From a virus, in the IMG/VR virus record IMGVR_UViG_3300045256_000753, positions 1 through 64,000 of that record: a stretch of 64,000 nucleotides of DNA. One strand, written 5' to 3'. The notes under the pieces were generated by a model, which saw only the letters and a list, made by a program, of their open reading frames with translations, had not been told where the DNA came from and searched no databases. Made by a program: the position numbers and the translations under genes. Positions 41,203 to 50,437 of the stretch are shown one piece after another (position 1 is the stretch's first letter; each line of letters starts with the position of its first letter).

Positions 41203-43377
41203 TCAGAAGATGAGCTGTAGGGCGCTGGCGAACGAAGAAACGTCGGGCGCGATGTAGGCGAAGGCCACCCCGGCCGTGTACCCGCCCGGGCCGCTCGGCG
41301 GCTTGGTCCCCCCGGCGCTGTCCACTGCCTGCATCCACTCGCCCACATCCCCCGTGCTCGACGGGACGAAAAGGACGAAGAACCCGACCTGGAGACCGAT
41401 GATGAAATCCAGTAGTTCGATGAGGTACTTGAGGAACTTTTCGAGGGTGTTGATCTTGCGCTCGATGAGGTCGATGTAGGCCTTGATCTCGTCGAAGACC
41501 CCCTGGAAGCCGTTGAGGAGGGCCTGAATCTTGGCGAGAAGCTCGTAGAGGAGCTGGCCCGCCCACGGCACGATGTCGCGAAGAACGCTGACCTGAATCC
41601 AGTCCGGGGGCGCTCCGCCCAACGTGAACGACTTGCAGAAGTTGACCGCGTTGAGGACGTTCAGGCGAAGGTTCGCATCGTTGGCGAACGCGTCCCCGTA
41701 AACCGTCATGACATCGCGCATCACGTTGGGATCCGTGCTGTCGGTCGTCAGATGGAAGCACACCGCCGAGAGACTCGTGTCTCCCGCCAAACCGCTCGTC
41801 GTCGGATTGCCCTTGACGAAGGGGCCGATCATGAGCTGCCGGAAGGCATCCGCGTTGTTTGCGCTCAAGATGGCGCCGGCCACAATCGTCGCAAGACGGG
41901 TAGCACTCCGTTTTACGCGAGAGGTCTGCCACGGCGCTTGCGGGAACTTCCCGGTCGCCGGATCCGCAACGAAGCCGCTCACGTTTCCGAGGCCAGCGGC
42001 AGCGCCAAGGATCGGGACCGACGTGAACGCCACTAGCGCGCCCGCCTGTTGCGTGAGCGAACCCTCGCCGATGTTCGAGATATGCGTGTCCGCGTTGCCG
42101 GGCAACCCTTGCGCATTGAACTGGGCGCCGGCCGGAAGCGGGAGATGGAAGTTCAACGAGAACGCAAGCTCGAAGAGCCGCTTGAGGTTTTCCACGACGT
42201 CGAAGAACGGGCCTGTCGGATAGACCGGGATGCGCTGCGAAGCGATTGGGCTCGCCCGACCCATGACGGGGTTGTCGCCGGGCCACTTCACGAGCCATTG
42301 CTGCGTAACCGGATCTTGTTCCGGCTGATCGAAGCTAATCGTCCCATCCGAGTTGACCGTGAGATCGCCGCTGTACGCTCGAACGCGGTAGAAGTAGACC
42401 TTGCCCTGTTCGACGTCACTATCGATGTAGCGGAACTTCCCGAGTTGCCCGAGGAAGAACGTCCCAGAGTTGTGTGACGGATCGACGACGATGTACTTCT
42501 GGAATTTGATGAACGGGTCGTTGTAGATGTCCTTGATCGCGAGTTTGCGGGAGATGGTCTTCCCGGGCTCGCCACGGACCTCGAAGTTCGTGGGCACGGT
42601 TGCCGTGACCTGACCCACTGCGCTTGCGTCGCCGATCTTCGTCGCGTCGAGTTCGACGTTCGGATTGGCGGCGCTCTTTTCGATGAGGAAGCGCGGCGGC
42701 ACGAACTCGGTCGCAAACGAGGAGAACACGTCCGAGAAACCCGGGTCGCCAACATTCTGCGTCGTGGGCAGGGCCCATTCGACGACGAGCGACTTCGGTT
42801 GCGACTGGAAGATCTTGACGACCGAAAGAACCGGGTCGCCTTGATCGCCGACCGGCAGAACCTTCACGTTTGCTGGCGCAGCATAGTGCGGAGCGAGGAA
42901 GTCCTTGCCGAAGAAGCGGAGCAAAAGGGTAAGGCGCCGGAGCAGAACTTGAACGTTCTCTGCATCGACGACAAGGAGGATGAATCCGCTCTGCGTTGCT
43001 CCGGCGATCGGCTGCGGTCTGTTCGGGTCTCTCGAATCGACGAGGGACCCTTTGAATCTTGTGACGAATCCTTGGTAGCCGCCCGCCACTCGGTTGAAGT
43101 TCGGATCACCGAGCGTGTCCGGGACGTCGTAAAGGGCGTAGAGACCCGTCTTCTTGAGGGTCTCGAACAACGTGTTGATGAGACTGATCAACGCTTGGAC
43201 GAGCGCGATGATCGGGTTCGGGAACGAGATGAGAAGCGCCTTGACGATATCGAGGAGCGTCTTGAGGATTTCCAGAAACGTGACGAGCGTTTCGAGGATG
43301 TTCCTCGCCCCTTCGAGCAGATCCTTCCCCGGGAGCTGGAGAGAGAACGAGTTCCAGGTGGGGGTCGGCGTCGCCAT
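41203..43377 (-). CDS. Baseplate/tail hypothetical protein with amphipathic helices (724 aa)
   Basis: ATG at 43377. The first 80 residues are long hydrophobic helices (LVTFLEILKTLLDIVKALLI, then IALVQALISLINTLFETLKK), and similar helices return near residues 600-680 (LLYELLAKIQALLNGFQGVF, LEKFLKYLIELLDFIIGLQV). Between them are beta-rich domains including a fibronectin-type piece (KVYFYRVRAYSGDLTVN). Located between the 2091-residue protein and the wedge genes. The helices could bundle subunits or touch a membrane. No family recognised. Confidence 0.78.
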   Translation of the reverse strand: MATPTPTWNSFSLQLPGKDLLEGARNILETLVTFLEILKTLLDIVKALLISFPNPIIALVQALISLINTLFETLKKTGLYALYDVPDTLGDPNFNRVAGGYQGFVTRFKGSLVDSRDPNRPQPIAGATQSGFILLVVDAENVQVLLRRLTLLLRFFGKDFLAPHYAAPANVKVLPVGDQGDPVLSVVKIFQSQPKSLVVEWALPTTQNVGDPGFSDVFSSFATEFVPPRFLIEKSAANPNVELDATKIGDASAVGQVTATVPTNFEVRGEPGKTISRKLAIKDIYNDPFIKFQKYIVVDPSHNSGTFFLGQLGKFRYIDSDVEQGKVYFYRVRAYSGDLTVNSDGTISFDQPEQDPVTQQWLVKWPGDNPVMGRASPIASQRIPVYPTGPFFDVVENLKRLFELAFSLNFHLPLPAGAQFNAQGLPGNADTHISNIGEGSLTQQAGALVAFTSVPILGAAAGLGNVSGFVADPATGKFPQAPWQTSRVKRSATRLATIVAGAILSANNADAFRQLMIGPFVKGNPTTSGLAGDTSLSAVCFHLTTDSTDPNVMRDVMTVYGDAFANDANLRLNVLNAVNFCKSFTLGGAPPDWIQVSVLRDIVPWAGQLLYELLAKIQALLNGFQGVFDEIKAYIDLIERKINTLEKFLKYLIELLDFIIGLQVGFFVLFVPSSTGDVGEWMQAVDSAGGTKPPSGPGGYTAGVAFAYIAPDVSSFASALQLIF

Positions 43378-43382
43378 TCAGT

Positions 43383-43577
43383 TCAGGCTCCGTATTGGAG
43401 CTTCTCCAGCTTCTTCCGGAGGTGCGAGAGTTCGGCTTCGGTCGCTTCCACCGTCTTCTCGATGACCTCTTTCATCTTGTTGTTGATCCCGAAATTCTGT
43501 CGGTACTCCCACTTCGGGGGCTCCGGCTTCTTCTCTTCAGACTGGGCTTCGGGAGCCTTGTTCTCTTCGGTTTCCAT
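43383..43577 (-). CDS. Small charged coiled-coil protein (64 aa)
   Basis: ATG at 43577 (a GTG at 43580 is also possible), overlapping the stop of the 2091-residue gene as TGATG. METEENKAPEAQSEEKKPEP is followed by a heptad-like helix NNKMKEVIEKTVEATEAELS, then HLRKKLEKL. Likely a short coiled coil. It lies 5 bases before the 724-residue gene. Role unknown; possibly an assembly chaperone. Confidence 0.72.
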   Translation of the reverse strand: METEENKAPEAQSEEKKPEPPKWEYRQNFGINNKMKEVIEKTVEATEAELSHLRKKLEKLQYGA

Positions 43578-46500
43578 CACGAGCCTTCCACTGTGAGAAG
43601 TTTGATGAGTTGATTGAACACGTCCTGCTGTTGCTTGACGCGATTTGCGGCTGCCGTCTGTTGCAAGACGAGGTACCCCGACTGCAAGTTAATGCGCGCA
43701 TCGATCCACGTGAATCGCTTGTCGTACAGACGTTCGGATGAGGCGAGAGCGCTCTGGAGGATGGCCCTCGGACCAACGCCCGGATCGGCGAGGTAGGTCA
43801 GCCGTGCCTGCACTTGCGCACTTCGCGTATCCAAATCGGCCGTCTGCAACCCGATGGCGAATTCGGCCGGATCCGGCACGCCGCTGAGGAGCACCGGCAC
43901 TTGGGTGTTGAGCACCGGTTGGAATGCTTGCGTTTGGGTGAGGAAGGTCGCGTTCTGTCCGAGGATTCCGAAGATCGCTTGCAGCGTGGCGAGCGACACT
44001 CCGAACGCCTTGACGATCTGGTACGTCACTGCGCCCGCCAACGGGAAAGTCGTCGCGATGGTGATTTGGTGCGCGGTGACGTTGCCGATTCCGTAGATGC
44101 CCGCGTTCGTACCCGTTGGGATGTAGACGAAGTGTGACGTGGTGACGCCCGACGTGAGGAAATTCACCGTACCATCGTTGAGGAGAGAAGAGCCGGGGCT
44201 GGGAACAGAGCCCGCTGCACTCGAAAGCACCGTCGTGAAGACCGTCGTGAAGAAGTTGAAGATCGACGTTTGTTCCGACTTGGGGTTGGTCGAGATGGTC
44301 GCGATCTCGGTCGCCACTGCCGTTTGCACGCCCGTGTAGATCGGGCCCGAGTACGTATCGAGCGGGTTGTCGATGCGGTACGTTCCGCCAGCGGGGTTCG
44401 GGAAGGCGCTGTCCAGAGTCAGAGTCGTCGCCGACGTGATGGCCACGATCTGCCGTCGCAATCCAATGTTCGGACCGCCCGTCATCACCACCGTGTAGCC
44501 AACCTCCGTGCCGTTCCCGAGGAAGTTGGCGAGGAGATCCGTCAGCGTGGTGCCGGCTAGAGTGGCTGTTCCCGTGATGGCCGTCCCACTGACTGCCACC
44601 GTGAATTGGAAATTGGTGTCCACCGAGGCGAAGGCGTCGGCGAGACCCACGGTGACGGAGTTCGGGGTGACAGCCGTGATGCGTCGCCAGCTCGTTGCGC
44701 CGTTCGTTCCAGAAAGGATGCGAACGAGATCGTGGACTTTCGGGACGGGCGAAGGAAAGTTGCCGGCCGTGAGCGTGATGATCGTCTTGGTTACATCGAG
44801 GTTGCCCGTTCCCAAGAATGGGGCTGTCGTGTTCGTGCGCAGCGTGCCCGTGATGGGGGTCTCCGCCTGGGCCTCGACGTTGAGCGGGCCGCCGCCAGAG
44901 GGGGTCAGCTCTCCGTCGAAGGTCGGGCCCACGATCGGAACCGACTGGTCGCCATCGTCGTTCAACGTGCCACCAAAGAGGGCCGAGAACTTGAACGGAG
45001 CCGTGTAGTTGACGTTCACCCCGGCGCCGTTGGCTTGGAGAACGTCCCCGTTCTGGATGGGATAGATGTCTGCCGACTTCGGGATGATGTTCGCGGGCGG
45101 GGGCAGAGAGCTAATGATGCCGTCGAAGGGAAACTTTCTTGTGATGTAGAGAAGCTCGCCCGTGCTCAGGTTCGCATCCACGTCTTTCCCGATGGGGTAG
45201 ATCATCATGTACGCGCCGTTCGAGCTTGGAGTGGGCGGCGGGGCGTTACCGTCCTTGAGCATCGAGTTCGCGTCGCTTGGCGAGACGTAGATGGTCGAAC
45301 CGGCCGGAACGAAACCCGGATCGGGACCCGGCGTGGGCGAATGTGCCCCAAGGCTGATCGTGATCGTCGTAGGAGTGACGCCGAGCACCGTCGCGGTGTC
45401 GGCATCGGTGATGTAGAAGCGGCCTTGTGGATCCTCGATGACCACGCGCATCTGCGTGATGAAGGCTGGCCGCTGAAGGGCGTCGCTCGTGCCGTTCGCA
45501 TTGTCCACGGTAAAGACCGTGGTTCCGTACGGGTAGTCGAATTGAATTTGTGCGCGCGGCCACCGCTTGAAGATCGAGGGAGGCAGAGAGAAAAGGCTCG
45601 TGTAGTTGAACTTCGCGATGATGTCGCCGTCGTGAGGGCTTCCTCCGACTTGGGCCGGCGACGGCGTGAAAATGTTCCGCCTGTTCTTGAAGAAGCGGCT
45701 GTGGGGCCCGGGGAGATAAATCTGTTGGACGAATCCGCCCGGAATAGGGAACGGAGAAGCGACGAGGAGATCGTCGATTTGGTTCGTCACCTGAGAGACG
45801 CTCGTACGGACCGGGTTGTTGATGTTTCCGTCGAAGAGGAATCGGCCGTCCGAGTCGCCAACAACGCGGCCATCGATCGCGTGAAGGACGTCTTCCAAAT
45901 CGTTGACCGCATCGTTGAAGAACTTGAGGCAAGTCCTGGCGATGATGTCCACGTTCGCCAGGTGCCCTTCCTGGAAGTAGACGGAATCACGGCCCTGGTT
46001 GAAGAGTTGGGGCGACGACGAGTTCGAGGTCATCGGCCCGCTTGAGGGTGACCCGGCTTGGGCAGCGGCCTGAATCGTTTGCTGCACCTCGCCCTTGAAA
46101 TTCGTCATCGTCTCGACGCGGTAGTAGAAGTTGTCCGGCGAGAAGACTGTGTAGTCCGCGTTGAGGACCTGGCCGAGAAGGCCATTCAATTGGTTCGGCG
46201 CGATCGTGCACGTGTAGGACGCTTTCAGATTCAGGCCAGCCGAGACCGTTCGGTGCTCGGTATCGAAGATCGAAAACTCCTCGTTCGGCAAGAGGGGCGA
46301 CGCGTACACGATGGTTCCAGAGTCGTCGATTGTGTAATCCGTGGGGGACGTGAGCAGCTTCCCGACCTGGCCGGCGATGCGCCGGAAGACCGTGATCGGT
46401 TGAGTGGTCACCGGAACCCCACGTGTGTGGACAACCGTGGGCGCCTTTTCGAAGATCGGTCGGATCGAATACGAAAGGAACTGCTGGCCAAAGACGTACT

Positions 46501-49500
46501 GCCGGATGGCGTTCGACGCCAAGGTGAGCGTCGTCTGGTTGACCGTCTCGTCGAACGTCGCTGCCGTGACGATGTAAAAGTCACGGAAGGACACGAGGCC
46601 ATCGGTAAATTCGACGATCGTGTTCGTCGAATACGCGGACGTGCGGTCCCCTTGAAGGACGATCGCGTTCATGCCCCGCGCGACCGAACCGAACGCTTGA
46701 AGCTCTTGCACGAAGTAGGCAGGAGCGCTCGTGGGGGTCGGGCCAGAGACGATGTAGAGATTCGGGTTGATGTAGTCGTTTTGGAATGTCTGCGTACCGG
46801 ACAGCGTGACCGTCGTCTGGTTCGCACCGGAGTCGTAGCTCGACGAGCCGATCTGGTAGACCTCAACCTGCTCGATACGGAGCAAGAAGTTCGGTTGGAA
46901 GATCGAAGTCTGGTCCCCGGAGATGATGACCGAATTCTGTCCTTGGGTGATGGCGACCTGAGCCGTCAGCATCGGCGGGTTGAGGACCGTGATCGACTTC
47001 TCGCCGCCATTCGCCTCGTAGACGAAGTAGTCGATGAGGACGCGTTCGGTCGGAGCGACAACTGCTCCGTGCGGAAGGGCATCCGTGAGCTGATTGTCCG
47101 GAAGGAACGTGATCGTCGATGCAGCCGTGTTGACAACGACTTGCGAGCTATCTTGCGGACGGCCGCCTCGGTAAACCTTCGGCGCCGGGTTGCTTGCCAC
47201 CGTCTTCCCAGTGGGGTTGAAGGTGAGAACGCTCGTCGGCGACGGGTGGGGCTGCGTCAGTTCCTTGCGAACGAGGAAGGTTCCGGGCTCTCCGACGATC
47301 GGCGGCGCCGGGGGTGTCGGTGGCGACGTGATGGGCGGTGCCTCGACATACGTGAGAAGGATCTCCTCGTTGGCCAACATGCGCTGCGCGAACGTGATGA
47401 ACCCCAGCGCCGGCTGGACCTGGTAATCCGTCCCCAGCGTCAGCTTTCGCACCCAGTAGAAGATGCGCGGCGGAGCAAGGTCGCCCGAGTTGAAGTTGAG
47501 GTTGCCCGTTGCCTGGCTGACTTCGACGTGGCCCGCAGGGAGGATCGACGGATTGGTGAATCCCGTGTCCGTCGAAACGGTCGTGACGACAGAAGAAAAC
47601 GTCGCCCCGCTACCATTTCCGAATCGGATTCGCGACACGCCAATGGCGCTCTTCGGAATGTGCAAGCGCCGGTACACACGGTACGTGCTGGACGACAGAG
47701 TGACGAAGGGTTGACCGGAGTCCACCGTCAGAGCGTGCTGGGCCACGCTGGTCACCGAGCGACTGCTACCGGAGTCCGGTCCGGATGTGATCCGAATGGT
47801 GTCCCCGATCTGCACGCCCGATACAATGAAGTCCGTTGCCCCATCGCTGAGGGTGACGAAATCCGGGTAGGTTGCGGTGCCAGAGGAGACGATAGAAGTC
47901 TCGTTCTGCCCGGTGCCGAGAGCGACGATTCGTTCGACCGACGTGTTCGGATCGATGAGCTGGACCTTTTGGAAGAACCGGTCGGCGAGGATCTCTTTCC
48001 CGCTCAAGATCTCGTACGAGAGAGGCCCGGAGCCAGCGGGGGGCGGAACGTCAGTGTCAACGCTGGTCGCGGCGACCGACGTAATCGTGTAGACGCCCTT
48101 TGCATATCCGGCGAGCCCGACCAAGTAGTCCCCAGCGACAACGCCGTCAGAGATGAAGTTCGCGCCCGTGTCCGTGAAAGTCGTTCCGCTGAATGCGCCG
48201 GTCGATCCGACAGCACGGTTGACGCCCGATGTCGTCGTGAAAAGGACGATGCCGGCAGTGGGATCGAAGAGGCAATCGGTGCCGATCGTGAGGGGCGAGT
48301 AGATCCCAGTGCCCGGCGACGTTTCGAGCGAGAGCTGTACGTTACCCGCGAGTACGAGTGGATCCGAGAGCTGCGCGGCGCCGGCCGGCTTCTGGAGCGG
48401 GATGAGGATGTTGTTCTTGCGCTGCGCGAACTGGAACGTCCCCGAATCGAAGTCGATCGTGTAGCCGAGACCGGCCGGTGGGCTCGTGAGGTCCAAACGC
48501 GGAAGCGTGCCAGTGAAGGTTCCCTGCCCTTGGTTGACCGTAACGATGAGGGTGTTGTCGTCCACTGGAACGGACGGCAAGAAGACTTGAGGCGAGCCAA
48601 TGATCGGGTTGGCCCAAACGGCATCCGTCACCGTGTAGAGCGCCGTGACGTCTTTCACACCCGCCGTCTGCGCATCGAGGTTCACCGGGGATCGGAAGAA
48701 GCGCATTGAGATGCCGTTCTCGATGGCGAGATCGCCGAAGATGACTTGAACTTGCGCGGCGCCGAAACGCGCCTTGTCCGCAAGCGAGAACTGCACTCCT
48801 CCCGTTCCAGGATTCACCTGCACGGTGCCCGCTTGCCCGATAGGATCGAAGCTCGACGTGTAGACGAACTGGGGGAACTGGTAGTACGGGTTGGCATTCG
48901 GCAAAGCGAAAATGAGGTCTCCGCCAGCAGGAGGAACGCTGCCGATCACACCCGGTGCCGTGATGGTGTTGAGCGCCTGCCTTGGAAGGAGGAGATCACG
49001 AGCAAGGAGCGTCCCGTCGAAGTAGACACCAAGTCCAGGGTTGGCGATGATATCGGCGTTGCTGAAATTCAGCTTGCCAGTCGTGCGCGCCCACTGGACG
49101 GTGCCGGCCGGAGGGCTGCCAAAGCTACCCTCGTTCGGAACCTCGACGGTGAGAAGCCACCTGTGAGATCCGATCCGGATGAGCGGGTACTGGGTTGTCG
49201 CCGGGAGCGGGTTGAGCAGGATCGTCTGGTCGCCGATCGTTCCGATGCGGCCCGTCGATTTGCTGAACGGGAAATATTGCTGCTGTTGCCAGCGAACCGT
49301 TTGACCGTTGTAGGTCGTGAGGTCGGCCGGGTTCCAATTGAGGTGGCCGGTCGAGAGCGAAAGCTCCGTCGTGCCGGCCGGAGGACTGCCGAAGTCTCCG
49401 TCCGTGAGGACAAGAGCAACCGTCTGCGTCGTGCCGCTGCCCACGCTTCCGATCGACAGACGGTAGGGTGCGGTTGCGAGAAGCTGGAGGGGCGGTGTGA

Positions 49501-49852
49501 CGGTGAGGCGCTGTGAGTTCGAGTTCGGGCCTAGGGTGCCCGCGACCGTGATCTGCCCACCGGGCAACGTGCGGAAGCGGCCATTCTTCGACTCGTAGTC
49601 GAAACGTTGAACGATTTCGTTCTTGGTCCATCCGAACTTGGCGTGGGCGATCAGGCCGTCCACGTTCGGAAGATCGCCCTCCGAGGTGACGATGACGAGA
49701 TAGTCGTCCCGGGGGTTGGCTTCACTCGATGGATAGGCAGCGTTGAACGCGCCCGAGTTCGAGATGAAGTTGTTGGGCGTGCTTGTGAACGGCGAGTTGG
49801 ACTGCCCTACGCGGGGCGGTTCAAGCACATACCCTGTGATCGAGAAGCCCAT
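43577..49852 (-). CDS. Giant baseplate/tail protein with repeated beta-modules (2091 aa)
   Basis: The largest gene in the window, ATG at 49852. At least four GV-x2-GD modules are recognisable (about 48004-48190, 47668-47870, 44370-44565 and 44010-44195). A second repeat, P-A-G-T/H-V-x5-T-G-x-L-N-F/W-x3-D-L, occurs at least three times in the first 850 residues. A helical section near residues 1295-1345 (IIARTCLKFFNDAVNDLEDV) separates beta regions. The final 120 residues are helical, with a possible coiled coil (RINLQSGYLVLQQTAAANRV). It lies between the spike/tip genes and the wedge genes, so it may form a peripheral baseplate arm. No enzymatic motif noticed. Confidence 0.85.
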   Translation of the reverse strand: MGFSITGYVLEPPRVGQSNSPFTSTPNNFISNSGAFNAAYPSSEANPRDDYLVIVTSEGDLPNVDGLIAHAKFGWTKNEIVQRFDYESKNGRFRTLPGGQITVAGTLGPNSNSQRLTVTPPLQLLATAPYRLSIGSVGSGTTQTVALVLTDGDFGSPPAGTTELSLSTGHLNWNPADLTTYNGQTVRWQQQQYFPFSKSTGRIGTIGDQTILLNPLPATTQYPLIRIGSHRWLLTVEVPNEGSFGSPPAGTVQWARTTGKLNFSNADIIANPGLGVYFDGTLLARDLLLPRQALNTITAPGVIGSVPPAGGDLIFALPNANPYYQFPQFVYTSSFDPIGQAGTVQVNPGTGGVQFSLADKARFGAAQVQVIFGDLAIENGISMRFFRSPVNLDAQTAGVKDVTALYTVTDAVWANPIIGSPQVFLPSVPVDDNTLIVTVNQGQGTFTGTLPRLDLTSPPAGLGYTIDFDSGTFQFAQRKNNILIPLQKPAGAAQLSDPLVLAGNVQLSLETSPGTGIYSPLTIGTDCLFDPTAGIVLFTTTSGVNRAVGSTGAFSGTTFTDTGANFISDGVVAGDYLVGLAGYAKGVYTITSVAATSVDTDVPPPAGSGPLSYEILSGKEILADRFFQKVQLIDPNTSVERIVALGTGQNETSIVSSGTATYPDFVTLSDGATDFIVSGVQIGDTIRITSGPDSGSSRSVTSVAQHALTVDSGQPFVTLSSSTYRVYRRLHIPKSAIGVSRIRFGNGSGATFSSVVTTVSTDTGFTNPSILPAGHVEVSQATGNLNFNSGDLAPPRIFYWVRKLTLGTDYQVQPALGFITFAQRMLANEEILLTYVEAPPITSPPTPPAPPIVGEPGTFLVRKELTQPHPSPTSVLTFNPTGKTVASNPAPKVYRGGRPQDSSQVVVNTAASTITFLPDNQLTDALPHGAVVAPTERVLIDYFVYEANGGEKSITVLNPPMLTAQVAITQGQNSVIISGDQTSIFQPNFLLRIEQVEVYQIGSSSYDSGANQTTVTLSGTQTFQNDYINPNLYIVSGPTPTSAPAYFVQELQAFGSVARGMNAIVLQGDRTSAYSTNTIVEFTDGLVSFRDFYIVTAATFDETVNQTTLTLASNAIRQYVFGQQFLSYSIRPIFEKAPTVVHTRGVPVTTQPITVFRRIAGQVGKLLTSPTDYTIDDSGTIVYASPLLPNEEFSIFDTEHRTVSAGLNLKASYTCTIAPNQLNGLLGQVLNADYTVFSPDNFYYRVETMTNFKGEVQQTIQAAAQAGSPSSGPMTSNSSSPQLFNQGRDSVYFQEGHLANVDIIARTCLKFFNDAVNDLEDVLHAIDGRVVGDSDGRFLFDGNINNPVRTSVSQVTNQIDDLLVASPFPIPGGFVQQIYLPGPHSRFFKNRRNIFTPSPAQVGGSPHDGDIIAKFNYTSLFSLPPSIFKRWPRAQIQFDYPYGTTVFTVDNANGTSDALQRPAFITQMRVVIEDPQGRFYITDADTATVLGVTPTTITISLGAHSPTPGPDPGFVPAGSTIYVSPSDANSMLKDGNAPPPTPSSNGAYMMIYPIGKDVDANLSTGELLYITRKFPFDGIISSLPPPANIIPKSADIYPIQNGDVLQANGAGVNVNYTAPFKFSALFGGTLNDDGDQSVPIVGPTFDGELTPSGGGPLNVEAQAETPITGTLRTNTTAPFLGTGNLDVTKTIITLTAGNFPSPVPKVHDLVRILSGTNGATSWRRITAVTPNSVTVGLADAFASVDTNFQFTVAVSGTAITGTATLAGTTLTDLLANFLGNGTEVGYTVVMTGGPNIGLRRQIVAITSATTLTLDSAFPNPAGGTYRIDNPLDTYSGPIYTGVQTAVATEIATISTNPKSEQTSIFNFFTTVFTTVLSSAAGSVPSPGSSLLNDGTVNFLTSGVTTSHFVYIPTGTNAGIYGIGNVTAHQITIATTFPLAGAVTYQIVKAFGVSLATLQAIFGILGQNATFLTQTQAFQPVLNTQVPVLLSGVPDPAEFAIGLQTADLDTRSAQVQARLTYLADPGVGPRAILQSALASSERLYDKRFTWIDARINLQSGYLVLQQTAAANRVKQQQDVFNQLIKLLTVEGS

Positions 49853-49864
49853 TCGATTCCTTCT

Positions 49865-50437
49865 TCATACGATCTTGCCAACGCCCACCCCGGTTCCCCC
49901 GACCGGCGTCGGCGCCCCCATAATGGCGACCGGAATAGCAAAATCCTTGAACACATGATCCAAAGCCATGCCGATTGCTGTCGCCTTCTTGACCGTTCCC
50001 TGACCTTTCAAATCCACGCTCTCGAAGCCCTGAATCATCAAAGGTACCGCAGAGCCTGCCCCGACGATTCGCGCTACACCGGCTCCCGCCCCGACTCCGG
50101 CGTGTGTCGTCACAAGGATGGCCTGGGCAAAGCCGGCCGAAAGGCCCGCAGCGATGCCTGCGGCCAACAGAGGAGCCATGGGCCCCAAAATCTGCTGGGA
50201 CTGCATGCCGAGCAGAAGGCTGGCCAGGAGGAGGGGCGGCGGGACAATCAGCGGAGTGACACCGGCCCCAACGCCGAGTGTGCCGGTGTCGATCGTAACG
50301 ACCGTGGCGGACCCGGCGAACAAGACCGTACCAGTCGCGATTCCGAGCGCGAGCTTCGGCATACCGGCGCCGATTTGGCCCGTGCCCGCCATCGCAGGAA
50401 CGAGAGTCCCAGTGAGACCCACCGGAGTGAGCGGCAT
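49865..50437 (-). CDS. Gly/Ala-rich hydrophobic protein, candidate spike tip or membrane-contact protein
   Basis: 190 residues from the ATG at 50437, overlapping the spike stop as TGATG; the longer frame to 50488 would overlap the spike gene by 52 bases. Composition is Gly/Ala/Val/Leu/Pro-rich, with two related halves: VTIDTGTLGVGAGV and LVTTHAGVGAGAGVARIVG, each followed by a hydrophobic run and a K-A-T/A-G motif. PAAR-type tips usually follow spikes, but no PAAR His/Cys metal site is seen. Being coupled to the spike gene, it probably acts at the tail tip (inference). Confidence 0.72.
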   Translation of the reverse strand: MPLTPVGLTGTLVPAMAGTGQIGAGMPKLALGIATGTVLFAGSATVVTIDTGTLGVGAGVTPLIVPPPLLLASLLLGMQSQQILGPMAPLLAAGIAAGLSAGFAQAILVTTHAGVGAGAGVARIVGAGSAVPLMIQGFESVDLKGQGTVKKATAIGMALDHVFKDFAIPVAIMGAPTPVGGTGVGVGKIV

